A stretch of DNA of 23,020 nt from JANYCO01 sp964437245 (GTDB lineage: Bacteria > Bacteroidota > Bacteroidia > Cytophagales > Cytophagaceae): contig CAYTGJ010000068.1 of the NCBI GenBank assembly GCA_964437245.1, forward strand, positions 1 to 23,020, written 5' to 3'. A program made the translations under genes and the position numbers. Positions 1 to 8,776 of the stretch are shown here, piece after piece. How positions within the stretch are numbered: position 1 is the stretch's first letter; each line of letters begins with the position of its first letter. The notes under the pieces were generated by a model, which saw nothing but the letters and a program-made list of their open reading frames with translations, did no database searches and was not told the DNA's origin.

Positions 1-2033
1 AAGTCGGTGGCGTCTGCGGTAATTACCGTCTTTATCCGGGAGTAGCCTCCAATGTTTCCTGGTTCCAATGGAATAGCTGCGGAGAAGTAAGCAATACACC
101 GTGGATCACCGATGTGATCGATCTGAGCGCCCATATCGGACAGACAATCACGATCGAATTCATGACCATGGATTGCTATACCGGACACCATATGGCTTAC
201 AGCTATATTTCCACTTCTTCGGCCACCAGAGATACCGTAGCCTATTATTGTCCGGGAGCACCAGTCACCATCGCAGCACCTCACGGATTTAAAACGTATG
301 ACTGGCGGGAAATAGACGGTTCTTTTTCACTCGTAAAACAAAACGCAGCCATCATCGGACAAGACCTTAACGGAGTGAACGAACTAACCGTCTCCCAACC
401 GGTAGCCGGTACAAGATACGAATGTACCTTTACCTCCTACAATGGATGCAGCGGCACCATGATCTATGAACTAAGGCCGGACTCCATCCATGCGGTCTAT
501 TCTTCTATTCTAAACAATGTGGCTTGTCAACGGCAGGATTTCTCCGATCTCTCTACTGTCCTGCTTCCCCAACGTTCTTCCGTAAGTCAATGGAAATGGC
601 ATTTCGATGATCCGCTCTCCGGCTCACACAATACTTCTGACGATCAGCACCCCAATCATGTCTTCAGTAATACAGGTGCTTATCAAGTCAAGCTGGTGGT
701 AACTTCCAGCACCGGATGTAAAGATTCTGTTACGCAGCAGATCGATATTCTGAAACAGGAGAATGCAGACTTCCTGTTTCACCACGAGGTCTGTCTGTAC
801 GACACGGTCCATTTTACCGATGCGTCTACCGCCTCAGACCCGATCACTCAATGGGAATGGGATATGGGAGACGGTTCCGTAGCTCTTTATGCTTCTTCTC
901 CTCATTACCGGTACTCCCAGCACGGTACCTATCCCGTCACGCTGAAAATAACTACTCCTCAGGGATGCGAAAGTAGTAAAACACAACTGATCACTGTATA
1001 TCCGGTTCCCCAGGCCTCCTTCCAAATTCCTTTCCCGGCCTGTGTAGAAACAGACCTCCATCCTGCAGAGGGATCATCCATTGCCTCTCCAGGCATGATC
1101 ACCCATTGGAACTGGAACTTTGGGGATACTCCACACTCCAACACTTCCCAACAGGCATTCCACAAGTATACACATACGGGAACTTATCCTATCTCGCTGG
1201 TCGTCACTTCTGACCACGGCTGTACAGACACACTTGAAAAGGTGATCCATATCACTCCAATACCCACGGCAGGCTTTACGATCGATCACCCCACGGGATG
1301 TCCTCCGCTATGCCTCCAAACAACTAACCAGAGCAATATTCCCGGAGGATCGATCCAATCGTACCAATGGAAAGCCGGTGCCACTCTCATAGGTTCCGCC
1401 GAAGAATTATCCTGGTGTCTCCAGCGATCCGGAACGGAGAGTATTCAATTGACCGTTACCTCAGATGCAGGATGCCAGCATTCTGTTCAACAACAGATCG
1501 AAGCATACGAGATGCCTTATGCTTCTTACGAGATAAGTCCCCAACCGGCAACCATCGCCGACCCGGTCATTTCTTTTCAGAACTCTTCCCGGGGAGCTAT
1601 TCAATACCAGTGGGATTTCGGCGATTCTTCTCCGGCCGAATATGAATACCATACCACCCACTACTACCAGTACAGCGGCAGATATCCAAGTAACCTCGTA
1701 ATAATAAATGAAAAAGGCTGCCGGGACAGTATCTCCCACCTGGTCGTGATCGATTCCATTTACAGCGTGGATGTACCGAATGCTTTCTCTCCCAACGGAG
1801 ACGGGATCCATGATGTATTCAATATCCGTAACATCGAATTTTTTCCCGAAGCGGTATTGGAAATTTATAATCAATGGGGAGAATTAGTATTCAAAAGTGA
1901 ACCTGGCTATCCTGTTCCATGGGACGGCAGCCGCAACGGAAGAGCTTTGTCGGCCTCTTCCTATTATTACGTATTGAACATTCACAAAAACGGGCATGAA
2001 CCTCTTAAAGGTTACATTACCCTTTTAAAATAA
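1..2033 (+). CDS. T9SS type B (CHU_C) sorted PKD-repeat surface protein, 5' truncated
   Basis: The reading frame is open from base 3 to the TAA at 2031-2033, so the gene begins outside the window; an internal GTG at 114 is not a convincing start. About 676 residues are visible. The first part (bases 3-480) contains an LSAHIGQTITIEF-type stretch often seen in Bacteroidota secreted proteins. Five PKD or PKD-like domains follow, roughly at bases 486-750, 765-1010, 1015-1265, 1275-1520 and 1535-1770, marked by WxWxFGD-type cores and GxYxVxLxVTSxxGC ends; the fourth is degenerate. The last ~85 residues (from base ~1776, VPNAFSPNGDGIHD, NQWGELVF, WDG, SYYYVL) form a type B CTD, the signal for T9SS export. 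The product is probably a cell-surface or secreted adhesin-like protein. Its stop overlaps the next start (TAATG at 2031-2035), which suggests translational coupling to the PorP/SprF partner. Specific ligand or function is not recognisable. Confidence 0.9.
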   Translation, partial: VGGVCGNYRLYPGVASNVSWFQWNSCGEVSNTPWITDVIDLSAHIGQTITIEFMTMDCYTGHHMAYSYISTSSATRDTVAYYCPGAPVTIAAPHGFKTYDWREIDGSFSLVKQNAAIIGQDLNGVNELTVSQPVAGTRYECTFTSYNGCSGTMIYELRPDSIHAVYSSILNNVACQRQDFSDLSTVLLPQRSSVSQWKWHFDDPLSGSHNTSDDQHPNHVFSNTGAYQVKLVVTSSTGCKDSVTQQIDILKQENADFLFHHEVCLYDTVHFTDASTASDPITQWEWDMGDGSVALYASSPHYRYSQHGTYPVTLKITTPQGCESSKTQLITVYPVPQASFQIPFPACVETDLHPAEGSSIASPGMITHWNWNFGDTPHSNTSQQAFHKYTHTGTYPISLVVTSDHGCTDTLEKVIHITPIPTAGFTIDHPTGCPPLCLQTTNQSNIPGGSIQSYQWKAGATLIGSAEELSWCLQRSGTESIQLTVTSDAGCQHSVQQQIEAYEMPYASYEISPQPATIADPVISFQNSSRGAIQYQWDFGDSSPAEYEYHTTHYYQYSGRYPSNLVIINEKGCRDSISHLVVIDSIYSVDVPNAFSPNGDGIHDVFNIRNIEFFPEAVLEIYNQWGELVFKSEPGYPVPWDGSRNGRALSASSYYYVLNIHKNGHEPLKGYITLLK

Positions 2034-2986
2034 TGTACAGAATATTTTTCAAGATCGTCGTTCCTGCACTGTCCTTCTTTTGGGCAGTACACTCCTATGG
2101 CCAGCAGCAAGGCCAGTATAGTCAGTACATGATGAATTATTTTCTGATCAATCCGGCAGCCGGCGGTACAGAAGATTATGCCGATATTAAAACTTCTTTC
2201 CGTCAGCAATGGACAGGAATACAAGGTGCTCCACAAAATTATTATCTGACTGCCCATACTCCACTTAACAAAGTACACGGACGACACGATAAAAAGTTCA
2301 GCAATAAAATGGACCGGCCTCATCATTTTATAGGAGCTTCTGTAAACGGACAACGTCTGGGAGCACTTGCCCGGCACAGTCTATATGCCAGTTATGGATA
2401 TTACCTTCCTCTGACCCGTCAATGGTCACTCTCCATGAGTGCTTCTGCAGGCATGATCCAGTATAATCTGAATCCCAACAGGCTGAACTTCGGAGACGAC
2501 ATTACAGATCCTGCTGTGGGTTATTTCAATGGAGTACAGCCGGATATGGGGGCAGGAATATGGCTTTCCTCTGATAAGTTCTTTACCGGAATTTCTACGA
2601 CACAGTTACTGACCAGCAAGATGGGATTTTCAGGAGCTCTTCGCAATCATTTGTATGCAACCGCAGGCTACTCCGTACGACTGAACAGGGATTGGAGTTT
2701 TATACCATCCGTACTTGTAAAGACCGTTCCTTTTTCTGCCTTGCAGGTAGACCTGAATGCTAAAATCAGGTTTCAAAAAATATGGTGGGCTGGTCTCAGC
2801 TACCGAAAGTCTGATGCTCTTGTACTGCTTACAGGAATCAATCTCAAAAACACACTGGAAGTAGGATACTCCTATGACCTTACGACCTCAGGGCTCAGCA
2901 ATTATACCAAAGGTTCACACGAAATTATGCTAGGGGTAAAACTGGCGACCAAGGCAAAAGTCATTTCCCCTTCGGACTTCTGGTAA
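2033..2986 (+). CDS. PorP/SprF family type IX secretion system membrane protein
   Basis: The protein has 317 residues with a Sec signal peptide (hydrophobic stretch to about residue 23, ending HSYG before QQ). The mature N-terminus carries the family hallmark QYSQYMMNYFLINPAAGG, followed by FRQQWTGIQGAPQ. The remainder is alternating beta-strand sequence typical of an outer-membrane barrel, and the length is normal for the family (about 300-340). PorP/SprF proteins work with the T9SS, and SprF-like members are needed for export or surface attachment of particular type B CTD cargos. Here the start codon overlaps the stop of such a cargo by one base, so this is most likely its dedicated partner. 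The family has many paralogs per genome, so assignment as the core PorP is not supported. Confidence 0.93.
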   Translation: MYRIFFKIVVPALSFFWAVHSYGQQQGQYSQYMMNYFLINPAAGGTEDYADIKTSFRQQWTGIQGAPQNYYLTAHTPLNKVHGRHDKKFSNKMDRPHHFIGASVNGQRLGALARHSLYASYGYYLPLTRQWSLSMSASAGMIQYNLNPNRLNFGDDITDPAVGYFNGVQPDMGAGIWLSSDKFFTGISTTQLLTSKMGFSGALRNHLYATAGYSVRLNRDWSFIPSVLVKTVPFSALQVDLNAKIRFQKIWWAGLSYRKSDALVLLTGINLKNTLEVGYSYDLTTSGLSNYTKGSHEIMLGVKLATKAKVISPSDFW

Positions 2987-3145
2987 TCCTTTTTAAAAGG
3001 GAGGGAACAGTAAACAGAAACAGGAACAGGAACAGTAAACAGAAACAGAAACAGGGAACAGGAAACTGAATCGTAGAATCATCTGTTTTCTGTTCCTGTT
3101 TCCTGTTCCTTGAATTTCCTTCGTCAACTATAGTTGTTTCGTTTG
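2987..3145. repeat. Purine-rich AACAG/GGAACAG short-repeat patch between convergent genes
   Basis: From 3003 to 3066 the + strand consists of variants of GGAACAG and AAACAG. A larger copy is visible twice (GGAACAGTAAACAGAAACAG from 3004, and again from 3024). Bases 3083-3110 hold the complementary pyrimidine arm: GGAACAGGAAAC at 3055-3066 pairs exactly with 3098-3109, leaving a 31-nt loop. Other imperfect pairings are possible because the units repeat. It lies between the ends of the PorP/SprF gene and the oppositely oriented metallophosphatase gene, so it may act as a two-way terminator. There is no clean T-tract next to the stem, so a dispersed repeat of other function is equally possible. 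Confidence 0.6.
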
Positions 3146-4093
3146 TTACAACAATTGCCCAACCGGATGTACTGTCGATTGATGACTCAGAAATGACCTA
3201 TGATGTTTATCAAATGAAAAATCAATACGTCCGAGATTAATGCCGGCCCACCCTACCTGATTGATCAAAACAGGTTTTCCTGTTCTGTTCAATACACTAA
3301 CAGGACGGTCCAGGAACGTATGCGTATGTCCTCCTATAATAAGATCTATATTTTCCGAGTGAGCCGCCAGACGCTGATCACTTATTTTATCATGCGGATA
3401 ATCAAATCCGAGATGTGACAAACAAATAACCAGGTCACACCGCTCTTTTACCTTTAAATAATGAGCGATCCTGTTAGCATGTTCTACCGGATTACGGTAT
3501 TCTATATTTTCAAACAACCGGTCCGGCACCAATCCACTCAGTTCGATCCCAACACCTGTTATCCCTATTTTTAAGGGTCCCTTCTCAATAATTTTGTAAG
3601 GGCTGACCACTTTTGCCAGTTTCGTCGCAGAAAAATCATAATTACAATTCACCAATCCAAATGTAGCATGCGGCAACTGCTTCAACAAGCCGTCTATGCC
3701 ATTGTCAAAATCATGATTTCCCAACGTAATACAGTCATACTGCATTGCCGACATAAGCTTATATTCCAGTTCACCGCCATAAAAATTAAAATAAGGAGTT
3801 CCCTGAAAAATATCCCCTGCATCCAGCAACAGTACATGTTCCTCTTCAGAACGGATCCTGCGGATCAGGACTGCTCTTGCTTCAGCCCCTCCCAATCCTG
3901 AATATTTTTTATCTCCCGCAGGAAATGGTTCTATCCTGCTATGCCAGTCGTTGGTATGCAAAATGGTAAGCTTTATTTTCTTTTGATCGCTTCCCTTCAC
4001 AAAAAAGGGAATTCCTTCAAGAGCAGCCGTAAGGGCTACAGCCGTACCCGTTTTCAAAAAATTTCTTCTAGTATACGTTGACCACTCTCCCAT
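3146..4093 (-). CDS. Tat-exported metallophosphatase, catalytic half of a split 5'-nucleotidase
   Basis: The protein has 315 residues and is a calcineurin-like metallophosphoesterase of the UshA/5'-nucleotidase type. Visible metal-site motifs are D49-W-H51 (HTNDWH), D91-A-G-D94, G125-N-H127-D128, S226-H227-L and G254-G-H256-T-H258. The N-terminus carries a twin-arginine signal (TRRNFLK at residues 8-14) before a hydrophobic segment. The only available Met start lies inside the upstream gene, giving a 26-nt overlap (4068-4093), and the Tat motif requires it. The usual C-terminal substrate-binding domain is missing here and is encoded by the overlapping upstream gene. Together they would hydrolyse nucleoside monophosphates (or related phosphoesters) outside the cytoplasm. 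Substrate specificity cannot be read from the sequence. Confidence 0.9.
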   Translation of the reverse strand: MGEWSTYTRRNFLKTGTAVALTAALEGIPFFVKGSDQKKIKLTILHTNDWHSRIEPFPAGDKKYSGLGGAEARAVLIRRIRSEEEHVLLLDAGDIFQGTPYFNFYGGELEYKLMSAMQYDCITLGNHDFDNGIDGLLKQLPHATFGLVNCNYDFSATKLAKVVSPYKIIEKGPLKIGITGVGIELSGLVPDRLFENIEYRNPVEHANRIAHYLKVKERCDLVICLSHLGFDYPHDKISDQRLAAHSENIDLIIGGHTHTFLDRPVSVLNRTGKPVLINQVGWAGINLGRIDFSFDKHHRSFLSHQSTVHPVGQLL

Positions 4094-4799
4094 CTTTCAC
4101 CGTTTTAATAGTATCCCCATTCAAATACTTAAAGAGCGATCGTTCAATCACCACCTCTCTCATCTTCCAATTGAGCGGCTGCCTGCTCAGGGCTTGTTTC
4201 ATTATTTCCTCTCCTCCATTGGCGAGATAATCATTGGTAAGAATATAGTAACGTGCCGCAGGATCAAAGGCTTTTTCATTTATAATAATCTCCGTTGCTC
4301 CTTCCCGGGTGATCTTAAAACGAACTCCCGATACAGGAGCCCCTCCCTGTTGTGCCGCCTTATCCAATAGCTGTTTGCAGGAATGTCCATCCATTTCAAT
4401 AATTTCCAGCGCATTCTCAAATGGCAGCAACTCATATAATTGACCTCTGCTGATTGTTCCCTTTACAATGTAAGGAATACGAAACCCTCCCTGGTTCATG
4501 AAACAGAAATCGATTTTTCGCAAGGTATCTTTTCTGGCAAATTCAAGAAGTTCGTCACACACAAAATCCCCCAGGGAACCTTCCGGAAGTTCCCGGAAAA
4601 GATCTACCTCCGTATATCCCACGACTTCGTTCATCAAACTATCCAGGCCCTTTTTATAAGGTGCGATCATATAGTGTATTGTAGTATCCCGAACAGAAGG
4701 ATGTACCGGGATAAGCTGATGGGTACTCCCAGGAATACTATAATAGGTTGCACAGGAGCCCAATGATATCGCTATTATAATGGAGATAATGTATTTCAT
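4068..4799 (-). CDS. Lipoprotein, 5'-nucleotidase C-terminal domain protein
   Basis: The start is set at 4799 because MKYIISIIIAISLGSC is a clean lipoprotein signal (lipobox LGSC, Cys16). An upstream in-frame ATG at 4838 would add 13 residues that spoil it. The 243-residue product matches the 5'-nucleotidase C-terminal (substrate-binding) domain: MNQGGFR, then IVKGTISRGQLYELLPFENAL, and the late YYILTNDYLANGGE motif. In canonical UshA-like enzymes this domain follows the metallophosphatase domain in one chain. Here it is a separate lipoprotein encoded first and overlapping the catalytic gene by 26 nt. Such split pairs occur in Bacteroidota. It probably anchors the complex to a membrane and supplies the nucleoside-binding pocket. 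Confidence 0.9.
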   Translation of the reverse strand: MKYIISIIIAISLGSCATYYSIPGSTHQLIPVHPSVRDTTIHYMIAPYKKGLDSLMNEVVGYTEVDLFRELPEGSLGDFVCDELLEFARKDTLRKIDFCFMNQGGFRIPYIVKGTISRGQLYELLPFENALEIIEMDGHSCKQLLDKAAQQGGAPVSGVRFKITREGATEIIINEKAFDPAARYYILTNDYLANGGEEIMKQALSRQPLNWKMREVVIERSLFKYLNGDTIKTVKDGRVVNVY

Positions 4800-4969
4800 C
4801 GGCAGCCAAGTTATGGACAATAAACCGTTTGCCGGCAAGCCTGAATGTTATTTTATTGCAAACATCATTCGCTACAGTAAACAATCACTATCGTATTAAT
4901 AAGGTTTTTATACTTATCCTTCTATTTAACAGACTCCTGGAATCTGAATATTTATTCTGTAACAATTCC

Positions 4970-5039
4970 TTAACAATTAACTATTGTAAGTTCCGGCACA
5001 TCTTAAAATTGAACACCACTTATACAAATCGGAATTTTG
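4970..5039 (+). promoter_or_regulatory. Promoter of the 5079 operon with shared upstream element
   Basis: A -33 TTG at 5009-5011 and a -7-like GAATTTTG at 5032-5039 (consensus TAnnTTTG, one mismatch) are 20 nt apart, the usual Bacteroidota spacing. Upstream lie TTAACA at 4970-4975 and TATTGTAAG at 4982-4990, the latter exactly 50 nt before the -7 box. The same arrangement recurs at three other promoters in this window. A TAACAATT direct repeat with an 11-bp period (4960-4967 and 4971-4978) overlaps the upstream element. Confidence 0.6.
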
Positions 5040-5078
5040 CAACAGTTTCACTAAAACAATGACTATTCTAAAATCATT

Positions 5079-6308
5079 ATGAAAACTATCGTACTTCACT
5101 TTATCACATTGTTGTTGATCTTCATTACCGGATATCAGCAAACAGTCGTTGCACAAAACACCCTTTATTTTCAAGGGTTTGAAAACACCGCTTGTCCAAA
5201 CGCAGACAACTGGGCTTACGCAGGAGGAGCAGTGAATGCCGAAACGGCAAGATCGGGAAGCAGATCCGCAAGAGTAGGGAGAGTAGGAGAATCTAATACT
5301 TTGACCCTAAATAACGTAGACGTCTCAGGATACAACGATCTTAAGTTCTCAATCTATCACCGCGTACGAAATGGAAGCGGTCCAGGACTTGACACCAGAG
5401 AAGGAGCCGCCATTCTCACCAGCATCAACGGAGGAGCCTGGACCGTCATTGCAAGAGTAAGTGGATTTGGAGATGCTAACTGGAACTGGGGGACAACAGG
5501 AGCTCCCGCCGGAGGTCCTTCTTCCGGATGTAATTCTTATACCATGCCGAATCCTGTCACACTGGACCTTCCCGCAAACACTTCCAGTTTTAGTGTAAGA
5601 ATTGTATCCATCAGAGCGGGAAGTTGTTCTGCTTTTAATAATGCAATAAGTACAGGTAGTGCCAGTAATTTTGACAGATCTGATGAAGGATTCTTTATCG
5701 ATGATATCCGGATCACCACTTCCAGCGCAGTACCCGAAAGACCAGGTTGCGTTACCCTCCCGGTTTCCTTCCTTTCGTTTACCGGGAATACCGACCATGG
5801 AACCGGAAATCTTTTATGGGCAACCGCGTCTGAAACCAACAACATGGGATTTGAAATAGAAAAATCTCTGGATGGAATTAACTTCGAATCAATAGGATGG
5901 ATAGACGGTGCCGGCACTACACAAGCTATCCAGGAATATAGCTTCATCGACCAGCAGTTTAAAAACAATGCCTATTACCGGTTGAAGCAAATTGATCTGG
6001 ACAGCCAGTTTAACTACTCCAATACAATCTATCTTCAAAAACAGGAAAGCGCTCCATGGTTACACCTGTATCCGGTTCCATCATCTGGGCCTTTGTCACT
6101 GGCACTAACGATGGACGAGCACTCTACGGTGACCGTAGACATTTACGACATGCTTTCTGTCACACAGATCCATACAGAGCTCTCCCATACACCAGGAAGT
6201 ATTGAACACCTGCTGGATCTATCCTCCCTGGCCAATGGCACTTATATAGTATCGGTTGTAACCTCTTCCGGAAAAAGTGAGAAAAGAGCTATCCAAATCA
6301 TAAAGTAA
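5079..6308 (+). CDS. T9SS type A sorting domain-containing secreted protein
   Basis: The protein has 409 residues with a signal peptide of about 25 residues (cleavage before Gln26, VVA-Q). The region ~27-215 is a beta-rich domain (TLYFQGFENTACP, SGSRSARVGR, GYNDLKFSIYHRVR, FFIDDIRI) of the jelly-roll or choice-of-anchor kind found in Bacteroidota exoproteins. LPVSFLSFTG then introduces the familiar linker fold (ETNNMGFEIEKSLDGINFESIGWIDG, YRLKQIDLD). The last ~75 residues (YPVPSSGPLSL, VDIYDML, LANGTYIVSV) are a type A T9SS sorting signal, cleaved when the protein is exported and usually linked to surface lipopolysaccharide. No catalytic motif is recognised. It is the first gene of an operon with the 6317 gene, 8 nt downstream. 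Confidence 0.88.
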   Translation: MKTIVLHFITLLLIFITGYQQTVVAQNTLYFQGFENTACPNADNWAYAGGAVNAETARSGSRSARVGRVGESNTLTLNNVDVSGYNDLKFSIYHRVRNGSGPGLDTREGAAILTSINGGAWTVIARVSGFGDANWNWGTTGAPAGGPSSGCNSYTMPNPVTLDLPANTSSFSVRIVSIRAGSCSAFNNAISTGSASNFDRSDEGFFIDDIRITTSSAVPERPGCVTLPVSFLSFTGNTDHGTGNLLWATASETNNMGFEIEKSLDGINFESIGWIDGAGTTQAIQEYSFIDQQFKNNAYYRLKQIDLDSQFNYSNTIYLQKQESAPWLHLYPVPSSGPLSLALTMDEHSTVTVDIYDMLSVTQIHTELSHTPGSIEHLLDLSSLANGTYIVSVVTSSGKSEKRAIQIIK

Positions 6309-6316
6309 TTATTTCT

Positions 6317-8614
6317 ATGAAAATCAATACCTCACTATTCGTATTTATTTTTTCTCTGATCATCTCTTATGCGAAAGCCCAGGAACAGGGAGTCATTATC
6401 AATGAATTTTCGAATGGCCCAAGCGGGACAAAAGAATATATTGAATTTCTCGTAGTAGGCTGTCCGGGTTCAAGAGTAGATATCAGAGGTTGGAAATTTG
6501 ATGACAACAACGGAGATTTTTCCGGAGGACCTGTTACCGGCAAAGGTATTGCCAGAGGACATTCCAGATTTTCCATGGATGCCCAGTGGGCTTCTGTACC
6601 GGTAGGGGCACTCATCCTGGTATACAACAAGGATGACAAAAATGCCTCAATAACGCTCTCCGATGATCCGTCCGACAGCAATATTGACAGTGTATATGTA
6701 CTGTCTCACGATCATAGTCAGTTTATTGAAACATGCAACGACCTTCCCAATACAGGTGTTGGGAATGATCAGTATACGTCCTGTACAGTGTACGGATCAG
6801 GAGTATGGGCTACGGTAGGAATGCGAAACGACGGAGACGCTACCCAGGTAAGACGGCCGGATGGGACCTACTTCCATGGATTCGGCTGGGGAGACAATGA
6901 CGGAGGCCCTGATAATCTTTACTTTTCCGGCGGAGGAACGAATAGAGTATACAGCTATACTTCTTCCAGTTGTAATTACAGAAATATCAGTAACTTCTCC
7001 GCCCAGGTAACGAGAGATCCTGTCACGAACCAAAATTTCGAAACTCCCGGATATCCGAACAATAGCAGTAATCTCAACTACATACGATTCCTGAGAGAAG
7101 GCATCACACCCGGTACCATCTCCGGCGATCAGACGATCTGCTCAGGAGCAATCCCGGCTGACTTAACAGAATCCGGCTCTTTTATACGATGCTATGTGAC
7201 CTATCAATGGCAATCCTCTACAACAAATGTACCGGCGAACTTCAGTAACATCACCGGTGCTACAGACTATAACTATACTCCTCCCGCTCTGACGACTACT
7301 ACCTATTTTAGAAGAATTGTAAGCAACCTCTGCGAACAAGACACCTCCAACATAGTGACAGTGACCATTGATCCTCTTACGGGAAGGGCCGATCAACCTT
7401 CTGTAAATTCTACTGAATTATGCATCAATCCTCCTAATTCCATTTTTTCTATTCCTGCGGTAGTGAATGCCATAGGATATACCTGGGAAGTATTTCCTGC
7501 ACAGGCAGGAACCCTCACAAACAATGGCCTCTCTGCTGAAATAGACTGGAATGATTCGTATTCCGGAGTTGCCAAAATAGTAGCGAAAGCACTCGGATGC
7601 GGAGGAAACATCCCCTCCGACACTACTTATATCACGATTTCTCTGACCCAGGCAAATGCGGGAGCAGACGAACTGAACATCTGCGGAACCAGCGTGACAC
7701 TGTCTGCCGGAGCAGGAGCCGGAACCTGGAGTATCCTTTCCGGTACAGGAGGAAATTTTGATAACAACAGTTTGTACAATAGTTCTTTTACAGGAGTAGC
7801 CGGAGAAACCTACACCCTTCGCTGGACCGTCAGTTCTTCGATCTGTACTGCCGGAGGAGAAGACGATGTACAGATCTCGTTTAGCAATACACTTCCCTCT
7901 CCTTCTGTAAACGATCTCTCAGGGTGTCTGCCTGGAAACTACACACTGACCGCCACAGGAGGAAGCAACGGAGAATACAGATGGTACCTGAATGGAAGTC
8001 TGATGCCTATCCCAAATGAATTTAATGACAGCTATCAGACAGCAACTATTTCCGGTGAGGCAACCTATTATGTATCGCTGCACAACGGTCATTGTGAAAG
8101 CTCCAAAGTACCGGTAAAAGTAACGATCTCCCCTAACGCACAGGCAGAAGCCGGAACAGATCAGACGATCATAAAAGGAAATTATACAACACTCAAAGGA
8201 TCCGGCAACGGAACCTTTCAATGGAGTCCTTCACAGAGCCTCAGCGATCCTGCTGTTGCAGATCCTGTAGCTACCCCTCGGGAGACTACTACCTACCTCC
8301 TCACTGTAAAAACGCCCGATGGATGTACGGCTCAGGATACCGTGACTATTTACGTAGTGTGCGATCAGATCACCATCCCCAATCTAATCACTCCCAATGG
8401 AGATGACAAAAATGACACATTCGTAATCGGATGCACAGAAGACCTCAACTGGAACCTGCAAATCACCAACCGATGGGGAGAAACAGTCTATCAAAATATT
8501 AATTATCAAAATGAATGGAATGCAGAAGGCTTAAGCAACGGAGTATATTATTTCTTCCTGACCAGCGACGTACTGAACGTCTCTTATAAGGGATGGGTAG
8601 AAGTACGAAACTAA
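6317..8614 (+). CDS. Lamin-tail-domain T9SS type B sorted protein with Ig/PKD-like repeats
   Basis: The protein has 765 residues with a signal peptide ending YAKA-Q at about residue 21. Residues ~24-200 look like a lamin-tail domain (GVIINEFSNGPSG, KEYIEFLVVG, VDIRGWKFDDNNG, GALILVYNKDD). A central part (~260-670) of Ig/PKD-like beta domains follows (TYQWQSSTTNV, GYTWEVFPAQAG, YRWYLNGSLMP, TFQWSPSQSL). The last ~85 residues (IPNLITPNGDDKND, ITNRWGETVY, WNAEGLSNGVYYFFL) are a type B CTD for T9SS export. It starts 8 nt after the previous stop, so it is in the same operon. In bacteria lamin-tail domains are often joined to exported EEP or calcineurin-like phosphoesterases; this protein has no nuclease domain of its own, but such enzymes are encoded nearby. 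The start ATG gives a normal signal peptide. Confidence 0.88.
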   Translation: MKINTSLFVFIFSLIISYAKAQEQGVIINEFSNGPSGTKEYIEFLVVGCPGSRVDIRGWKFDDNNGDFSGGPVTGKGIARGHSRFSMDAQWASVPVGALILVYNKDDKNASITLSDDPSDSNIDSVYVLSHDHSQFIETCNDLPNTGVGNDQYTSCTVYGSGVWATVGMRNDGDATQVRRPDGTYFHGFGWGDNDGGPDNLYFSGGGTNRVYSYTSSSCNYRNISNFSAQVTRDPVTNQNFETPGYPNNSSNLNYIRFLREGITPGTISGDQTICSGAIPADLTESGSFIRCYVTYQWQSSTTNVPANFSNITGATDYNYTPPALTTTTYFRRIVSNLCEQDTSNIVTVTIDPLTGRADQPSVNSTELCINPPNSIFSIPAVVNAIGYTWEVFPAQAGTLTNNGLSAEIDWNDSYSGVAKIVAKALGCGGNIPSDTTYITISLTQANAGADELNICGTSVTLSAGAGAGTWSILSGTGGNFDNNSLYNSSFTGVAGETYTLRWTVSSSICTAGGEDDVQISFSNTLPSPSVNDLSGCLPGNYTLTATGGSNGEYRWYLNGSLMPIPNEFNDSYQTATISGEATYYVSLHNGHCESSKVPVKVTISPNAQAEAGTDQTIIKGNYTTLKGSGNGTFQWSPSQSLSDPAVADPVATPRETTTYLLTVKTPDGCTAQDTVTIYVVCDQITIPNLITPNGDDKNDTFVIGCTEDLNWNLQITNRWGETVYQNINYQNEWNAEGLSNGVYYFFLTSDVLNVSYKGWVEVRN

Positions 8615-8684
8615 ACCAACAGCAATCACATCACCCTGTTTCTTAAACCCTTAAAAAAATCTGCCGGGACCTTACAGGTTAGAT

Positions 8685-8704
8685 CAATATTAAGACAATA
8701 TTAA
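8685..8704 (+). repeat. CAATATTAA direct repeat, 11-bp period, upstream of the TonB receptor promoter
   Basis: CAATATTAA occurs at 8685-8693 and again at 8696-8704, one helical turn apart. It abuts the shared upstream promoter element and could extend a regulator-binding site of the direct-repeat kind. The sequence is AT-rich, so chance is possible. Confidence 0.4.
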
Positions 8705-8769
8705 CAAACCTTAATGTAAGAAGCAGACTGTTAAAACCTGACACAGGAAAATCACAACTACTAATTTTG
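8700..8769 (+). promoter_or_regulatory. Promoter of the TonB receptor operon with shared upstream element
   Basis: TAATTTTG at 8762-8769 is an exact Bacteroidota -7 box (TAnnTTTG). The -33 position is weak (CTG at 8738-8740, spacing 21). TAATGTAAG at 8712-8720 lies exactly 50 nt before the -7 box, preceded by TTAACA at 8701-8706. CTTAATGTAAG here (8710-8720) is identical to the string at 14540-14550 before the nuclease gene. The -7 box ends only 7 nt before the annotated ATG, so the transcript would be nearly leaderless. Confidence 0.6.
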
Positions 8770-8776
8770 AATTGTA

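Noticed and set aside
1461..1874. A 137-codon minus-strand ORF
   Set aside because: It is a shadow of the PKD/type B protein, whose frame is continuous and ends in a clear sorting domain.
3001..3110. CRISPR-like short repeats
   Set aside because: Units of 6-8 bases run together without spacers and have an inverted partner.
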